NCBI GenBank assembly: GCA_963921355.3 | Contig: OZ001190.1 | Location: forward strand, 4,932,223-4,996,222 | Source: CAWUEZ02 sp963921355 | GTDB taxonomy: Bacteria > Pseudomonadota > Alphaproteobacteria > Thalassobaculales > Thalassobaculaceae | Direction of reading: 5' to 3' | Length of the DNA: 64,000 nt | Shown here: positions 1-8,804 of the stretch, piece after piece | How the letters are laid out: each line of letters starts with the position of its first letter | Numbering within the stretch: the first letter of the stretch is position 1 | The notes under the pieces: model-generated | What the model saw: only the letters and a program-made list of their open reading frames with translations | What the model was told of the DNA's origin: nothing | Database searches by the model: none | Made by a program: the position numbers and the translations under genes

Positions 1-362
1 AGAGCTTCGACCGGCGGCAGGCGAGTGCCAGCACCTGGATCTTTACGATCGCGCGGAACAAGCGGATCGATCGCCTGCGCCGCGAGCGGCGACCCGGGCT
101 GGATCCCCATGATCCGGCGCTGGTACCGGACCCTGAAACACCGGCGGATCGCTCGATGGAGGCGACCCAGGCCCGGGCCCGATTGCAGGACGCGATAAAA
201 AATTTGCCTCAAGAGCAATCCGAATTGATCCGTTTGGCGTATTTCGAAGAGAAGACCCATGGAGAGATCGCCGCGGAGAGCGGTCTCCCCCTTGGAACTG
301 TGAAGTCCCGCATTAGGTTGGCTTTAGGCCGGCTGCGACGTGAGGTGAACGACCTTGGATAA
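1..362 (+). CDS. ECF RNA polymerase sigma factor, RpoE type (5' end cut off)
   Basis: The frame is open from base 3, so the gene starts outside the window. The visible 119 residues cover the end of sigma region 2 (a TWIFTIARNKRIDRLRRE stretch, the -10 recognition helix) and region 4, whose helix-turn-helix contains GEIAAESGLPLGTVKSR. The next gene is a ChrR-type anti-sigma factor that overlaps the stop codon, which identifies this as the RpoE/ECF11-like partner. In that family the pair controls the response to singlet oxygen and organic peroxides. The N-terminal half and promoter cannot be seen. Confidence 0.93.
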   Translation, partial: SFDRRQASASTWIFTIARNKRIDRLRRERRPGLDPHDPALVPDPETPADRSMEATQARARLQDAIKNLPQEQSELIRLAYFEEKTHGEIAAESGLPLGTVKSRIRLALGRLRREVNDLG

Positions 363-1032
363 AGCGACTCCCCTGCATCACCCCGATGCCGATGCGCTGC
401 TGGAGTACGCGTCCGGTGCCCTGCCGGAGGCAGAGTCCGTCATGGTGGCGACGCATCTGGCGTTGTGCCCGGCCTGTCGGGCGGAAGTTCGCGATCTGGA
501 GACGCTCGGGGGCGTCCTGGTCGAGGCGCAGGAGCCTGTGTCGGTCGGCGGCGATGTGCTGTCGGCCGTTATGGCCCGCCTCGACGAGGACGAGCCGGAC
601 AGCGCACCGATCACCACCACTCCGGCGGCCTTCGACGATGACACGCTGCTGACCGTTCCCAATCCGCTGCGCAGCTACCTGGGGTCCAATCTCGGCGACC
701 TGAAGTGGCGGACCCGCGCACCCGGCATCAAGGAAGCGTCGGTCGAGATCCCCGGGAGTACAGTCCGCGCGTCGATGCTGCGGATCGCGCCGGGCGAGTC
801 GGTTCCGTCCCATACCCATGACGGTGTCGAAACCACGCTGGTGCTGAAAGGCGCATTCTCGGACGAGACCGGACGGTACGCGCGGGGCGATGTCGCCACC
901 GCGCACGACGATCTCGACCACACGCCCATTGCCGACGCCCACGAGGAGTGCATCTGTTTCATCGTTGTCGACGGCTCGCTCAAGTTGACGAGCCCGCTGG
1001 GCCGGGTGCTGAACCTCTTCGTCCGACCTTAG
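355..1032 (+). CDS. chrR: ChrR-family zinc anti-sigma factor with cupin domain
   Basis: This 225-residue protein should bind and inactivate the sigma factor just upstream. The N-terminal anti-sigma domain has the zinc motif H34-x3-C38-x2-C41. The C-terminal half is a cupin with H153, H155, E159 and H189 as likely metal ligands, the usual ChrR layout. The start is a TTG at 355 that overlaps the sigma stop codon, so translation is probably coupled. In Rhodobacter ChrR, singlet oxygen releases the sigma factor; the same role here is inferred from family and gene order. The stop codon lies inside the left arm of a long hairpin. Confidence 0.92.
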   Translation: MDKATPLHHPDADALLEYASGALPEAESVMVATHLALCPACRAEVRDLETLGGVLVEAQEPVSVGGDVLSAVMARLDEDEPDSAPITTTPAAFDDDTLLTVPNPLRSYLGSNLGDLKWRTRAPGIKEASVEIPGSTVRASMLRIAPGESVPSHTHDGVETTLVLKGAFSDETGRYARGDVATAHDDLDHTPIADAHEECICFIVVDGSLKLTSPLGRVLNLFVRP

Positions 1033-1090
1033 ATCGGATCATGTTGTATCGGAAACACTCTGGTTTCCGATACAACATGATCCGATCTAA
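1029..1090. repeat. Perfect 28-bp inverted repeat (hairpin H1)
   Basis: Arms 1029-1056 and 1063-1090 are exact reverse complements around a 6-base loop (ACTCTG). The outermost bases read TTAGATCGGATC. The repeat begins on the chrR stop codon and lies between convergent genes, so it could act as a two-way transcription barrier, but it has no T-tract. A hairpin with the same foot and an unrelated upper stem lies at 41736-41797, so this is a dispersed repeat family rather than an ordinary terminator. Confidence 0.9.
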
Positions 1091-1100
1091 ATCATAGAGT

Positions 1101-1135
1101 TAGAGCAGATTCACCGGTCAGACGGATCTGCTCTA
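1101..1135. terminator. Second short hairpin between convergent genes
   Basis: TAGAGCAGAT at 1101-1110 pairs exactly with ATCTGCTCTA at 1126-1135 around a 15-base loop. It overlaps the stop codon of the methyltransferase gene on the minus strand. Its place between two convergent genes suggests a termination or 3'-end stabilising role. There is no T-tract, so this is only a structural inference. Confidence 0.5.
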
Positions 1136-1720
1136 GCTATCGGTCGCTGATGATCCCGACTCAACCGCCGCGGCCTTCCGGTCGCGGCGTCTCTGTTTGC
1201 GCACCCAGAGCGGCGGACCAAAGGCCGGCACCGGGACCGGTTCGGTAGGAGCCCCGGGGCGGTGCGGACGCGGCGCGAACAGCCCCATGCTCAGCATGCG
1301 GTCATACATCACGAGCGCGCCGGCCAGGCCGACATTGATCGAGAACCTGGTCGGAATCTTCACGACGTGATCGCAGCGGTCGACCAGATCCGGATCCAGT
1401 GCGCCGCGTTCCGGCCCCAGCACGTAGGCGGCGGCCTTGGGATGGTGGAAACTCGGCAGTTCGATCGCGTCGTCGGTGATCTCGACGCCGACAAGCGAGC
1501 ACCCCTGCGGCAGCAGCAGCGAGTCCGGGTCGTCAAACCGATAGTAGGGCAGGTTGCCGGGGCTGCCGGAGGTATCGGACTGTTTCAGTTGGCGCCGGCT
1601 GTAGGTTTCACCGACCGTGAAGAAGAAGCTGGCGCCGAAGGCATGGGCCGTGCGCATCAGCGCGCCGACGTTCTGGGCCTTGCTGATCCGGTCGGCCCCA
1701 ATTCCGAAAAACCCGCGCAT
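1133..1720 (-). CDS. TrmH/SpoU-family RNA 2'-O-methyltransferase
   Basis: A 195-residue SPOUT-class methyltransferase that would methylate a ribose 2'-OH in tRNA or rRNA using S-adenosylmethionine. The family motifs are all present: the N-terminal N17 with R23 followed by HAFGAS, GPERGALD at 102-109, and SINVGLAGALVMYDR from 128, which forms the knotted cofactor site. I chose the ATG at 1720 because the family starts right before this region; a longer frame to 1786 adds only low-complexity sequence. The C-terminal 45 residues are basic and Pro-rich. The exact RNA substrate cannot be told. Confidence 0.88.
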   Translation of the reverse strand: MRGFFGIGADRISKAQNVGALMRTAHAFGASFFFTVGETYSRRQLKQSDTSGSPGNLPYYRFDDPDSLLLPQGCSLVGVEITDDAIELPSFHHPKAAAYVLGPERGALDPDLVDRCDHVVKIPTRFSINVGLAGALVMYDRMLSMGLFAPRPHRPGAPTEPVPVPAFGPPLWVRKQRRRDRKAAAVESGSSATDS

Positions 1721-1785
1721 GGCGGCGGACCTTGCCCCAGCCGGGACCAGGAGGCAAGCTGCGCGCCGCTGACCGGGAGACCCCA

Positions 1786-2859
1786 ATGAACGATGCCGTC
1801 CCTGCCGTCACATCGGCAACCACCCCCATGCTGCGCGTCCATCAGGATGAGAGTCCCGCCTCGATCGTTGTCGAGGTGACCCGAGGCGGCATGGTGGAGA
1901 GCGTCCACCGGGTGATCGCCGCCGCCGTCGATGCCGCCGGCAAACCGGTGGTCGCCTGGGGCGAGATCGATCGACTGGTCTATGGCCGCTCCGCCATCAA
2001 ACCGATCCAGGCGCTGCCGGTGATCGAAACGGGTGCCGCCGACGCCTACGATCTGGACGACGCGGAGATCACGCTCTGCTGCGCCAGCCATTCCGGCGAG
2101 CCGATGCATGTCGACCGGGTCGTGTCGTGGCTCGACCGCCTGGGCCTGTCGCCGGACGACCTCGAATGCGGCCCCCAGATCCCGAGCCACGAGCCCTCGG
2201 CCCATGCGCTGATCCGCTCAGGTCAGGCCCCGACCCGCGCCTACAACAACTGCTCGGGCAAGCATTCGGGCATGCTGACCACGGCGGTCCACCTGGGCGA
2301 GCCGACAACCGGCTACAGCGCCGACGACCATCCGGTCCAGAAACGGCTGCGGACGACCATGGAGGAGTTGAGCGGCAGCGATCTGGCCGGTGTCCCGACC
2401 GGCTACGACGGCTGCGGTATTCCGGTGTTCGGGATGCCGCTGCGCGCGATGGCCCGCGCCATGGCACAGTTCGCCGACCCGTCCGGACTCGGCGCCGATC
2501 GCCAGGCGGCGATCCGCCGGATCATCGCGGCCTGCGCCCGCCACCCCCTGCTGATCGGAGGGACCGGTCGCTTCAACAGCGCCCTGCTGGCACAGACCGG
2601 CGAAGCCTGCCTGCTGAAGAGCGGGGCCGAGGGCGTTTTCAACGCCGCCATCCCCGCCAAAGGGATCGGGATCTGCCTGAAGGTCGATGACGGCAACGGC
2701 CGAGCCGCCAGTGCCGCCATGGGGGCGATCCTCAAGGGCCTGGGTGTGATCGACGACGTCATGGCCGCGCGCCTCGCCGACGAGCTGGTCAAACCGGTGA
2801 AGAACTGGGCCGGCCGTCTGGTCGGTCACGTCCGACCGGCTCCCGATCTTGGATTCTGA
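1786..2859 (+). CDS. L-asparaginase II, Rhizobium type
   Basis: A 357-residue protein of the asparaginase II family (Pfam Asparaginase_II), which hydrolyses L-asparagine to aspartate and ammonia and is unrelated to the E. coli enzymes. Diagnostic blocks are YGRSAIKPIQALP (66-78), ASHSGE (100-105) and NNCSGKHSGM (154-163). The ATG at 1786 follows a GGGAGA ribosome site. It is divergent from the methyltransferase at 1720. A methyltransferase gene follows after 6 bases, so the two may be co-transcribed. Confidence 0.9.
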   Translation: MNDAVPAVTSATTPMLRVHQDESPASIVVEVTRGGMVESVHRVIAAAVDAAGKPVVAWGEIDRLVYGRSAIKPIQALPVIETGAADAYDLDDAEITLCCASHSGEPMHVDRVVSWLDRLGLSPDDLECGPQIPSHEPSAHALIRSGQAPTRAYNNCSGKHSGMLTTAVHLGEPTTGYSADDHPVQKRLRTTMEELSGSDLAGVPTGYDGCGIPVFGMPLRAMARAMAQFADPSGLGADRQAAIRRIIAACARHPLLIGGTGRFNSALLAQTGEACLLKSGAEGVFNAAIPAKGIGICLKVDDGNGRAASAAMGAILKGLGVIDDVMAARLADELVKPVKNWAGRLVGHVRPAPDLGF

Positions 2860-2865
2860 GCCGAC

Positions 2866-4110
2866 GTGACAACGACCGACCCCCGGGACCGCCAGGTCCA
2901 CGGCCAGTACGAGAGCTATCCCTATCCCGAGCGCGACCCAGCGGACGAGCGGCGGCGGCTGATCTCAGGCTCGCCGAGCCACCTCGACGAGATCCGGCAC
3001 TACGTGTTCGCCGGGCGGCTGGATCTCGCCCGGCCGTTCCGGGCATTGGTGGCCGGCGGCGGTACCGGGGATGCCGCGGTCATGTTGGCCCAGCATCTGG
3101 CCGATGCAGGTGCTGCGGACGCCCAGGTGGTGCACCTGGACATCTCGGCAAGCTCGCAGGCGATCGCCCGCCAGCGCGCCGAGGTTCGGGGGCTGGCGAA
3201 CCTTCGCTTCGTCTCCGGGCGGATCGAGGACGTCGCCGAGCAGGCCCCCGGTCCCTACGACTACATCGACTGCTGCGGCGTGCTGCATCACCTCGCCGAC
3301 CCCGCGACCGGACTGCGGGCGCTGAAAGCCCAACTGAGTGACGCCGGCGGCATGGGGCTGATGGTCTACGGCGCCCTCGGCCGGGCCGGGGTTTATCCGG
3401 TTCAGGAGGCCCTGGCGACGCTTGTCGGCGACCGGCCGGACGCCCGAAAGGTCGCGCTGGCGCGCCGGCTTGTCGACGGACTGGCGAACTGCCACTGGCT
3501 GAAGCGCAATCCGTTCGTCGGCGACCATCTCTCCGGCGGCGACGCCGGGCTTTACGACCTGCTGCTGCATTCGAGGGATCGCGCCTACCGGGTCCTGGAA
3601 CTGGTCGACCTGCTGACGGCCGCGGACCTGGTGCCCCGCGCCTGGATCGAGCCGGCGCGCTATGACCCGGCCACCTATCTGACCGACCCCGACCTGCGCC
3701 GCAGCGCCGACGCACTGGACCCGGTGCAGCGCGCCGCGCTCGCCGAGCAGCTCTCCTCGGTGATGGCCAAGCACATTGTCTACGCCGTTCCGACGGCGCG
3801 GCCGGACCTTCCGGCTCCCGACCCCGGCGCCGACGGATCCGTGCTGGTCCTGCGCGACCTGGACCCCGCCGCCGTCGGCCTGGGCCTGAAAGGGCGGACC
3901 CTGGAAGCCGATATCGCGGGCGCTGCCTACCGCGCGCCCCTGCCGGCACTCGCCGGTGCGATTGTCGCGCGGATCGACGGGGTGCGTTCGGTGGCGGAGA
4001 TTCGCGGCGATCTCAAGCACGGCGACGCCGAGCGCTTCGCCGACCAGGTCCGCGCGGTCTTCGCCGCATTCCAGGGCATCAACCGCATGCTGGTCCGCAG
4101 GACAGGCTGA
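2866..4110 (+). CDS. Class I SAM-dependent methyltransferase with C-terminal extension
   Basis: A 414-residue protein. Residues 60-165 form a class I methyltransferase fold, with the cofactor loop LVAGGGTGDA at 61-70, an acidic strand end (HLDIS) and a CGVLHHL stretch after strand 4. The C-terminal part (about 290-414) is not catalytic and I do not recognise it; it ends in a helical segment rich in Arg and Asp. The start is a GTG at 2866. The substrate is unknown. Confidence 0.8.
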   Translation: MTTTDPRDRQVHGQYESYPYPERDPADERRRLISGSPSHLDEIRHYVFAGRLDLARPFRALVAGGGTGDAAVMLAQHLADAGAADAQVVHLDISASSQAIARQRAEVRGLANLRFVSGRIEDVAEQAPGPYDYIDCCGVLHHLADPATGLRALKAQLSDAGGMGLMVYGALGRAGVYPVQEALATLVGDRPDARKVALARRLVDGLANCHWLKRNPFVGDHLSGGDAGLYDLLLHSRDRAYRVLELVDLLTAADLVPRAWIEPARYDPATYLTDPDLRRSADALDPVQRAALAEQLSSVMAKHIVYAVPTARPDLPAPDPGADGSVLVLRDLDPAAVGLGLKGRTLEADIAGAAYRAPLPALAGAIVARIDGVRSVAEIRGDLKHGDAERFADQVRAVFAAFQGINRMLVRRTG

Positions 4111-4122
4111 CGCGGCGGCGGG

Positions 4123-4746
4123 TCAGGCGGCCCGGAAAGCCCGCTTGTTGGCGTCCCAGGCGGTGCGGTACTCGAGGATCCGGGCGGTCTCTTCGGCCAC
4201 CCGCTGGCCGCTGAACCGTTCGATCAGGTGCAGCGTCATATCGATGCCGAGCGACACGCCACCGCCGGTCAGGACCACCCCTTCGTCGACCAGACGCGCT
4301 TCAATGACATCGACGTCCGGGTGGCGTTCGGCGAGCAGGTCGAGCGGCCGCGCCTCGCCGGGAACGATCTCGCGCTTGGTGGTCGCCCGCCGGCCGTCGA
4401 GCAGACCGCTCGCCCCGACGATCATCCCGCCGGTGCAGACAGCCGCCACCGTCCCCTCGCCGGACCGGAAGCCACGCACATAGGCCAGGGTTTCGGGATC
4501 CGCCGCGGCATCGACCCATCCGGGACCGCCCAGCACGATCAGCACATCCGCTGCCGGCGCCGTCGCGAAGTCGTGGTCGGCGATCAGCCGCAGGCCGTTG
4601 GCCATGGCGATCTCGCCACCGCCCTTGGCAACGACGAAGAACGCCAGGCCCGGATCGATCCGTCTAGCCATCGAGAGAACCCCGTAGGTCGCGCCGATGT
4701 CGATCGGCTCGATCCCGTCATAGGCAAGGATCGCGAAAACCGTCAT
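4123..4746 (-). CDS. DJ-1/PfpI family protein
   Basis: A 207-residue class I glutamine-amidotransferase-like protein. The nucleophile elbow AVCTGG places the conserved cysteine at C104, and GASGLLDGRRATT follows as in isonitrile hydratase-like and AraC-associated members. The usual histidine after ATT is replaced by lysine (ATTK), so the catalytic histidine may be missing and the activity is uncertain. Its ATG overlaps the stop codon of the upstream FMN-binding protein gene (TGATG), which shows an operon. Confidence 0.85.
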   Translation of the reverse strand: MTVFAILAYDGIEPIDIGATYGVLSMARRIDPGLAFFVVAKGGGEIAMANGLRLIADHDFATAPAADVLIVLGGPGWVDAAADPETLAYVRGFRSGEGTVAAVCTGGMIVGASGLLDGRRATTKREIVPGEARPLDLLAERHPDVDVIEARLVDEGVVLTGGGVSLGIDMTLHLIERFSGQRVAEETARILEYRTAWDANKRAFRAA

Positions 4747-5384
4747 CAGTACAGACCCCGCTCCGCCATGACCGTCGCCTGACGTTCGGATTCCGCCAGT
4801 GTCAGCCCCTCGACATGGTCGGTCAGCATCTGGGTATAGGTGGCGAGCTGGGATCGGTCGATGTGCTTGTCCGGATTCCACAGATCGGAGCGCACCAGCG
4901 CCTTGGAGCAATGCAGGAACGCCTCCTCCACCGCGATCAGCAGGCCGACCTTCGGCGCCCGGTCGCGGATCGCCGAGGCCGCCTGCAATCCCGCATCGTC
5001 GGTCACCCGGGCGGTGCCATTGATGCGCAGGGTCTCACCCATGCCGGGCACCAGGACCAGCATGCCGATCGCTGGGTTGGCCAGAATGTTCAGGAAATTG
5101 TCCAACCGGGTGTTGCCGACCCGGTCGGGCAGCAGCAGGTGGCGGTCATCCAGCACCCGGATGAAGCCGGGCGGGTCGCCGCGGGGAGAGACGTCGGCGC
5201 CGTCCGGGCCCTGGGTGGCAATGACGCAGAACGGCGACAGCGCCAGAATGTCGCGGCAATGCGCATCGAGGCGATGCAGCACCTTGCCGGTGGCGCGGCT
5301 CATCGGCTGATGGTGCAAGGCCCTGAGCGCCGCCGCGTCGGTGACCACGCTGACCTGCTCCAGATCGATCTCCTGTGTGGACAT
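4746..5384 (-). CDS. Pyridoxamine 5'-phosphate oxidase-family flavoprotein
   Basis: A 212-residue split-barrel protein of the PPOX superfamily, expected to bind FMN or F420. The core reads GDPPGFIRVLDDRHLLLPDR, then GNTRLDNFLNIL and a G-x-TLRINGTARVT strand, the pattern of the PNPOx-like subgroup of about 200 residues seen in proteobacteria. The natural substrate is unknown. It is the first gene of a two-gene minus-strand operon with the DJ-1/PfpI protein and lies 11 bases downstream of the broken GMC oxidoreductase gene. Confidence 0.82.
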   Translation of the reverse strand: MSTQEIDLEQVSVVTDAAALRALHHQPMSRATGKVLHRLDAHCRDILALSPFCVIATQGPDGADVSPRGDPPGFIRVLDDRHLLLPDRVGNTRLDNFLNILANPAIGMLVLVPGMGETLRINGTARVTDDAGLQAASAIRDRAPKVGLLIAVEEAFLHCSKALVRSDLWNPDKHIDRSQLATYTQMLTDHVEGLTLAESERQATVMAERGLY

Positions 5385-5395
5385 GTCCCCCTCCG

Positions 5396-7003
5396 TCAGG
5401 CTGCGTCCCGGTCTTCGAGGATCATCGCCGATCCCTTCTCGGCAATCATGATGGTCGGCGCGTTGGTGTTGCCGCTCGTGAGATCCGGCATCACCGAAGC
5501 GTCGATCACCCGCAGGCCCTCGGTCCCGTGGACCCGCAGCCTGGAATCGACCACCGCCCCCGGATCTTCGCCCATGTGACAGGTCCCGACCGGGTGGTAC
5601 AAGGTGTTGCCCTGGGCCCGGGCGAACGCACGGACACCGTCGACATCGCCGGCCTCGGGACCCGGTGCGGTCTCGCCGGCGCTGACCTCGGCCATCGACG
5701 GCGCGCCATAGATCGCCCGGGTCTTCTGAACGCCCTCGAACAGCACCCGGACATCGTCATCGTCCGACAGGTAGTTCGGCCGGATGAGCGGCTTCGCCAA
5801 CGGGTCCGGCGAGGTCGCCATGATGGTCCCGCGGCTGCGCGGCCGGACCGGACAGACCGCGACCGCCATGCCCGGCTTGTCGTCCAGGAAACCGACCCGG
5901 TGCGCCGAGTAGCTGGCCGGGGTGAACAGCAACTGGATATCGGGGGCCGCCAACCCCTCGCGGCTGCGGCAGAACACCTGGGCGCTGGTGATCCCGAAGG
6001 TCAGCGCCCCGTCACCGAACAGCGCGTAGCGCGCAGCCTCGCGGGCCAGCCGCCAGCCCCGGGCCAACTGGTTCACGGACACCGCATCGCGCACACGGTG
6101 GACCACCCGCACCACGTAGTGGTCCTGTAGGTTGGTGCCGACCCCCGGCAGGTCGTGGACGACCCCGACGCCGATCTGGCGAAGATGATCGCCCGGACCG
6201 ATGCCCGAGAGTTGCAGGATCTGGGGCGAGTTGATGGCGCCGCCGCAGACGACCACCTCTCGGCGCGCATGCACCTCGCGTTCGACACCATGCTGGCGAA
6301 ACCGAACGCCTGTGCATCGCCGGCCCTCCATCACCAGCCCGGTGGCGATGGCATCGGTCTCCACCGACAGGGTCGGCGCCCGCCGGCCCGGCGCCAGATA
6401 GGCCCGCGCGGTCGAGCCGCGACGGCGGCCAAGACGGGTCATCTGGGAATACCCCACCCCTTCGGAAACGGCGCCGTTGAGGTCCGGGCTGAAAGCATGG
6501 CCGGCCTCCTGGGCAGCCCGGACGAAGCGATGGGTCAGCGGCAGAATCGTATCGTAGTCGCGCACCGCCAGCGGCCCGTCCCGACCCCGGAACTCGGGAT
6601 CACCTCCGTTCAGGTAGGTCTCGGCGCCACGGAAGTGCGGCAGAACGTCCGAGAACGACCATCCGCGACATCCGCGCTGAGCCCAGCCATCGAAATCCGA
6701 GGCCTGTCCGCGAACGTAGAGCATGCCGTTGATCGACGATGACCCGCCGAGCACCTTGCCGCGCGGCCAGGCGATACGGCGGCCGTCGGTTCCCGTCTCG
6801 CCTTCGCTCTCGTACTGCCAGTTCACTCAGCCATAGCGCAGGATATAGAGCACACCGGCGGGAATATGGATGAACGGGTTGCGGTCCTCGGGCCCGGCCT
6901 CCAGCAGCACTACCTGGCTGCCGCCTTCACTCAGCCGGGCGGCGACCACGCATCCCGCCGACCCGGCCCCGACCACCACATAGTCCGTCTCGATTGGCTC
7001 CAT
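5396..7003 (-). pseudogene. GMC-family oxidoreductase (choline dehydrogenase-like), interrupted by in-frame TGA
   Basis: The reading frame encodes a full GMC flavoprotein of 535 codons, with a single stop codon (TGA at 6829-6827, codon 59) in the middle of the FAD domain. Codons 1-58 hold the Rossmann motif VVGAGSAGCVVAARL and end LYILRYG. After the stop the same frame resumes with VNWQYESEGE, then PRGKVLGGSSSINGM (GMC signature 1), and runs to the C-terminal GTCHMG and LTSGNTNAPTIMIAEK blocks. A tryptophan codon (TGG) turned to TGA would explain it. A GTG right after the stop could restart translation but would lack FAD binding. A sequencing error is possible. Confidence 0.85.
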
Positions 7004-7062
7004 GACGGTATTCGAGCCCACCATCGGCCCGGCTGCCAAGGGGCGAGACGTCGTGCGGCTCG

Positions 7063-7938
7063 TCAGCTCCGCAAAACCGCCTCGGCAATCCAGTGTCGAA
7101 AGGCCACGAACGCCCGATCCGCCGCCCGCTCCTCGCGATAAATCAGGTACCAGCGCTTGCCCTTGGGCACCGACGTCGCGAAGGGAGCCACCAGCCGGCC
7201 GGCGGCCAGGTCGTCGTCGATATAGGGCCGGATGCCCATCGCGACTCCGGCGCCGTCGACGGCGGCCTGCAATGCCTGTCCGTAGAACCCGACCGTCATC
7301 CCGGCGCCGGACGGCTGCGGGCGGTCCACCGCGGCGAACCATCGCGGCCAGTCGTCCGGCGCGTGCGCTACGTGCAGCATGCGGTCCCCGGTCAGATCGC
7401 CGACGCCCTGCAGCGTCGCCGCCAGGCCTGGGGCGCAGACCGGCGTCAGATCCGCCTCGATCAACGGCTCGGCAAGGAGGCCGGGCCAGGTCCCGTCGCC
7501 GAGCGCGATCCCGCAACTCCAGTCGGCTCCGAAGGGCGCAGCCGCGCCGCCAGTCGTCAGCCGCACCTCGATCCCAGGTTCCGCCGCGCGAAACGCCGCC
7601 AGCCGGGGGATCAGCCAGCGCACGGCAAAGGTCGGGCCGACGCCGACCGTCAGGACATGGGGTGCCGATGGCGTCCTGACCCGCTCCGTCAGGGCGGCCA
7701 GCGAGTCGAGGATCGGCGTCAGACCGTCCCGGTACTGCCGACCGGCGGGTGTCAGGTCCAGAGTGTTGGCGGCCCGCACGAACAGCGCCACGCCCAGGCG
7801 CTCCTCCAGCAGCCGGACCAGCCGGCTGACAGCCGCCGCCGAAACGTTCAACTCCCGCCCCGCCCGCGCGAAACTCTCATGACGCGCGGCTGCCTCGAAG
7901 GCCCGGATCCCGTTCAGAGAGGGCAGTTGCCGCATCAT
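7063..7938 (-). CDS. LysR-family transcriptional regulator, GcvA-like
   Basis: A 291-residue regulator. Residues 1-60 are the winged helix-turn-helix (LNGIRAFEAAARHESFARAG through AAAVSRLVRLLEERLG), and the rest is a periplasmic-binding-protein-like effector domain. The sequence type (LPSLNGIRAFEAAARH) is that of GcvA-like regulators. It is divergent from the TauE-family exporter gene at 8034, which is its most likely target, and it ends 59 bases before the broken GMC oxidoreductase gene. The effector is unknown. Confidence 0.9.
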   Translation of the reverse strand: MMRQLPSLNGIRAFEAAARHESFARAGRELNVSAAAVSRLVRLLEERLGVALFVRAANTLDLTPAGRQYRDGLTPILDSLAALTERVRTPSAPHVLTVGVGPTFAVRWLIPRLAAFRAAEPGIEVRLTTGGAAAPFGADWSCGIALGDGTWPGLLAEPLIEADLTPVCAPGLAATLQGVGDLTGDRMLHVAHAPDDWPRWFAAVDRPQPSGAGMTVGFYGQALQAAVDGAGVAMGIRPYIDDDLAAGRLVAPFATSVPKGKRWYLIYREERAADRAFVAFRHWIAEAVLRS

Positions 7939-8033
7939 TTAGCCTAAGAAAAGCTGAGCCTACGCCAACATAACTCTGTTTGTGATCAACGGCCAACAGG
8001 ATCATAACCGCGAGGAATCATCAGGATCCGCCC

Positions 8034-8702
8034 ATGTCTGCCCCGCTGGTCGCCATCATATGCCTGGTCATGGTCGCCACCTCGTTCCTGTCGGGGATCT
8101 TCGGGATGGCCGGCGGCATGGTGCTGGTCGGAGTCCTTCTGGCGATCCTGCCCTTGCCGACCGCGATGGCCCTGCACGCCATCACCCAGATGGCGTCGAA
8201 CGGCTGGCGCGCCCTGCTGTGGCGCCATCATGTCCGCTGGCGGATCGTGCTCGCCTATATGGCCGGATGCCTGATCGCGATCCTGATCTGGAGCCTCTGG
8301 CGCTATGTACCGAGCAAGGCGCTGGCACTGATCGGCCTCGGTCTGTTGCCGCTGGCCGCGCGGCTGATACCGGATCACCGCCGGGCCCGGCCGGAAAATC
8401 CGCTCCACGGCGTCGGCCAGGGCGTCGTCTGCATGATGCTGATGCTTCTGACCGGGGTCGCGGGTCCGATCCTCGACCAGTTCTTCCTCGGCGGAAAGCT
8501 GGACCGGCGCGAGATCATCGCGACCAAAGGGATCTGCCAGCTGTTCGGCCACGCCCTCAAGCTCCTGTACTTCAGCGCCCTGAAAGAGCAGGCCGCAACC
8601 ATCGATCCGACGCTCGCCGCCCTGGCCATCGTGGCGGCGATGATCGGAACCGGTTTGTCGAAGCGGGTGCTGGAAGCGATGAGTGACGCCCAGTACCGGT
8701 AA
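8034..8702 (+). CDS. TauE/SafE-family sulfite/organic anion exporter
   Basis: A 222-residue polytopic inner-membrane protein. It starts with the family motif SGIFGMAGGMVLVGVLL in the first membrane hairpin and has a second, related hairpin (LTGVAGPILDQFFLGG) after the middle, the internal repeat of TauE/SafE transporters. The cargo may be sulfite, sulfoacetate or another organic sulfur anion, but that cannot be read from the sequence. A GcvA-like regulator gene is divergent, about 95 bases away. Confidence 0.88.
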   Translation: MSAPLVAIICLVMVATSFLSGIFGMAGGMVLVGVLLAILPLPTAMALHAITQMASNGWRALLWRHHVRWRIVLAYMAGCLIAILIWSLWRYVPSKALALIGLGLLPLAARLIPDHRRARPENPLHGVGQGVVCMMLMLLTGVAGPILDQFFLGGKLDRREIIATKGICQLFGHALKLLYFSALKEQAATIDPTLAALAIVAAMIGTGLSKRVLEAMSDAQYR

Positions 8703-8804
8703 TGGGCGGAACGAATCATCCTTGGCATCTCGGTGTACTATGTCGCGCACGGCACCTACCTGCTCGCGACACCTGTGACCGCCGTCTGACCCGGAGGCCG
8801 CGAC

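Noticed and set aside
6827..6829. TGA as selenocysteine in the GMC oxidoreductase
   Set aside because: The family has no selenoenzyme, the position suits tryptophan, and no SECIS-like hairpin is seen right after the codon.
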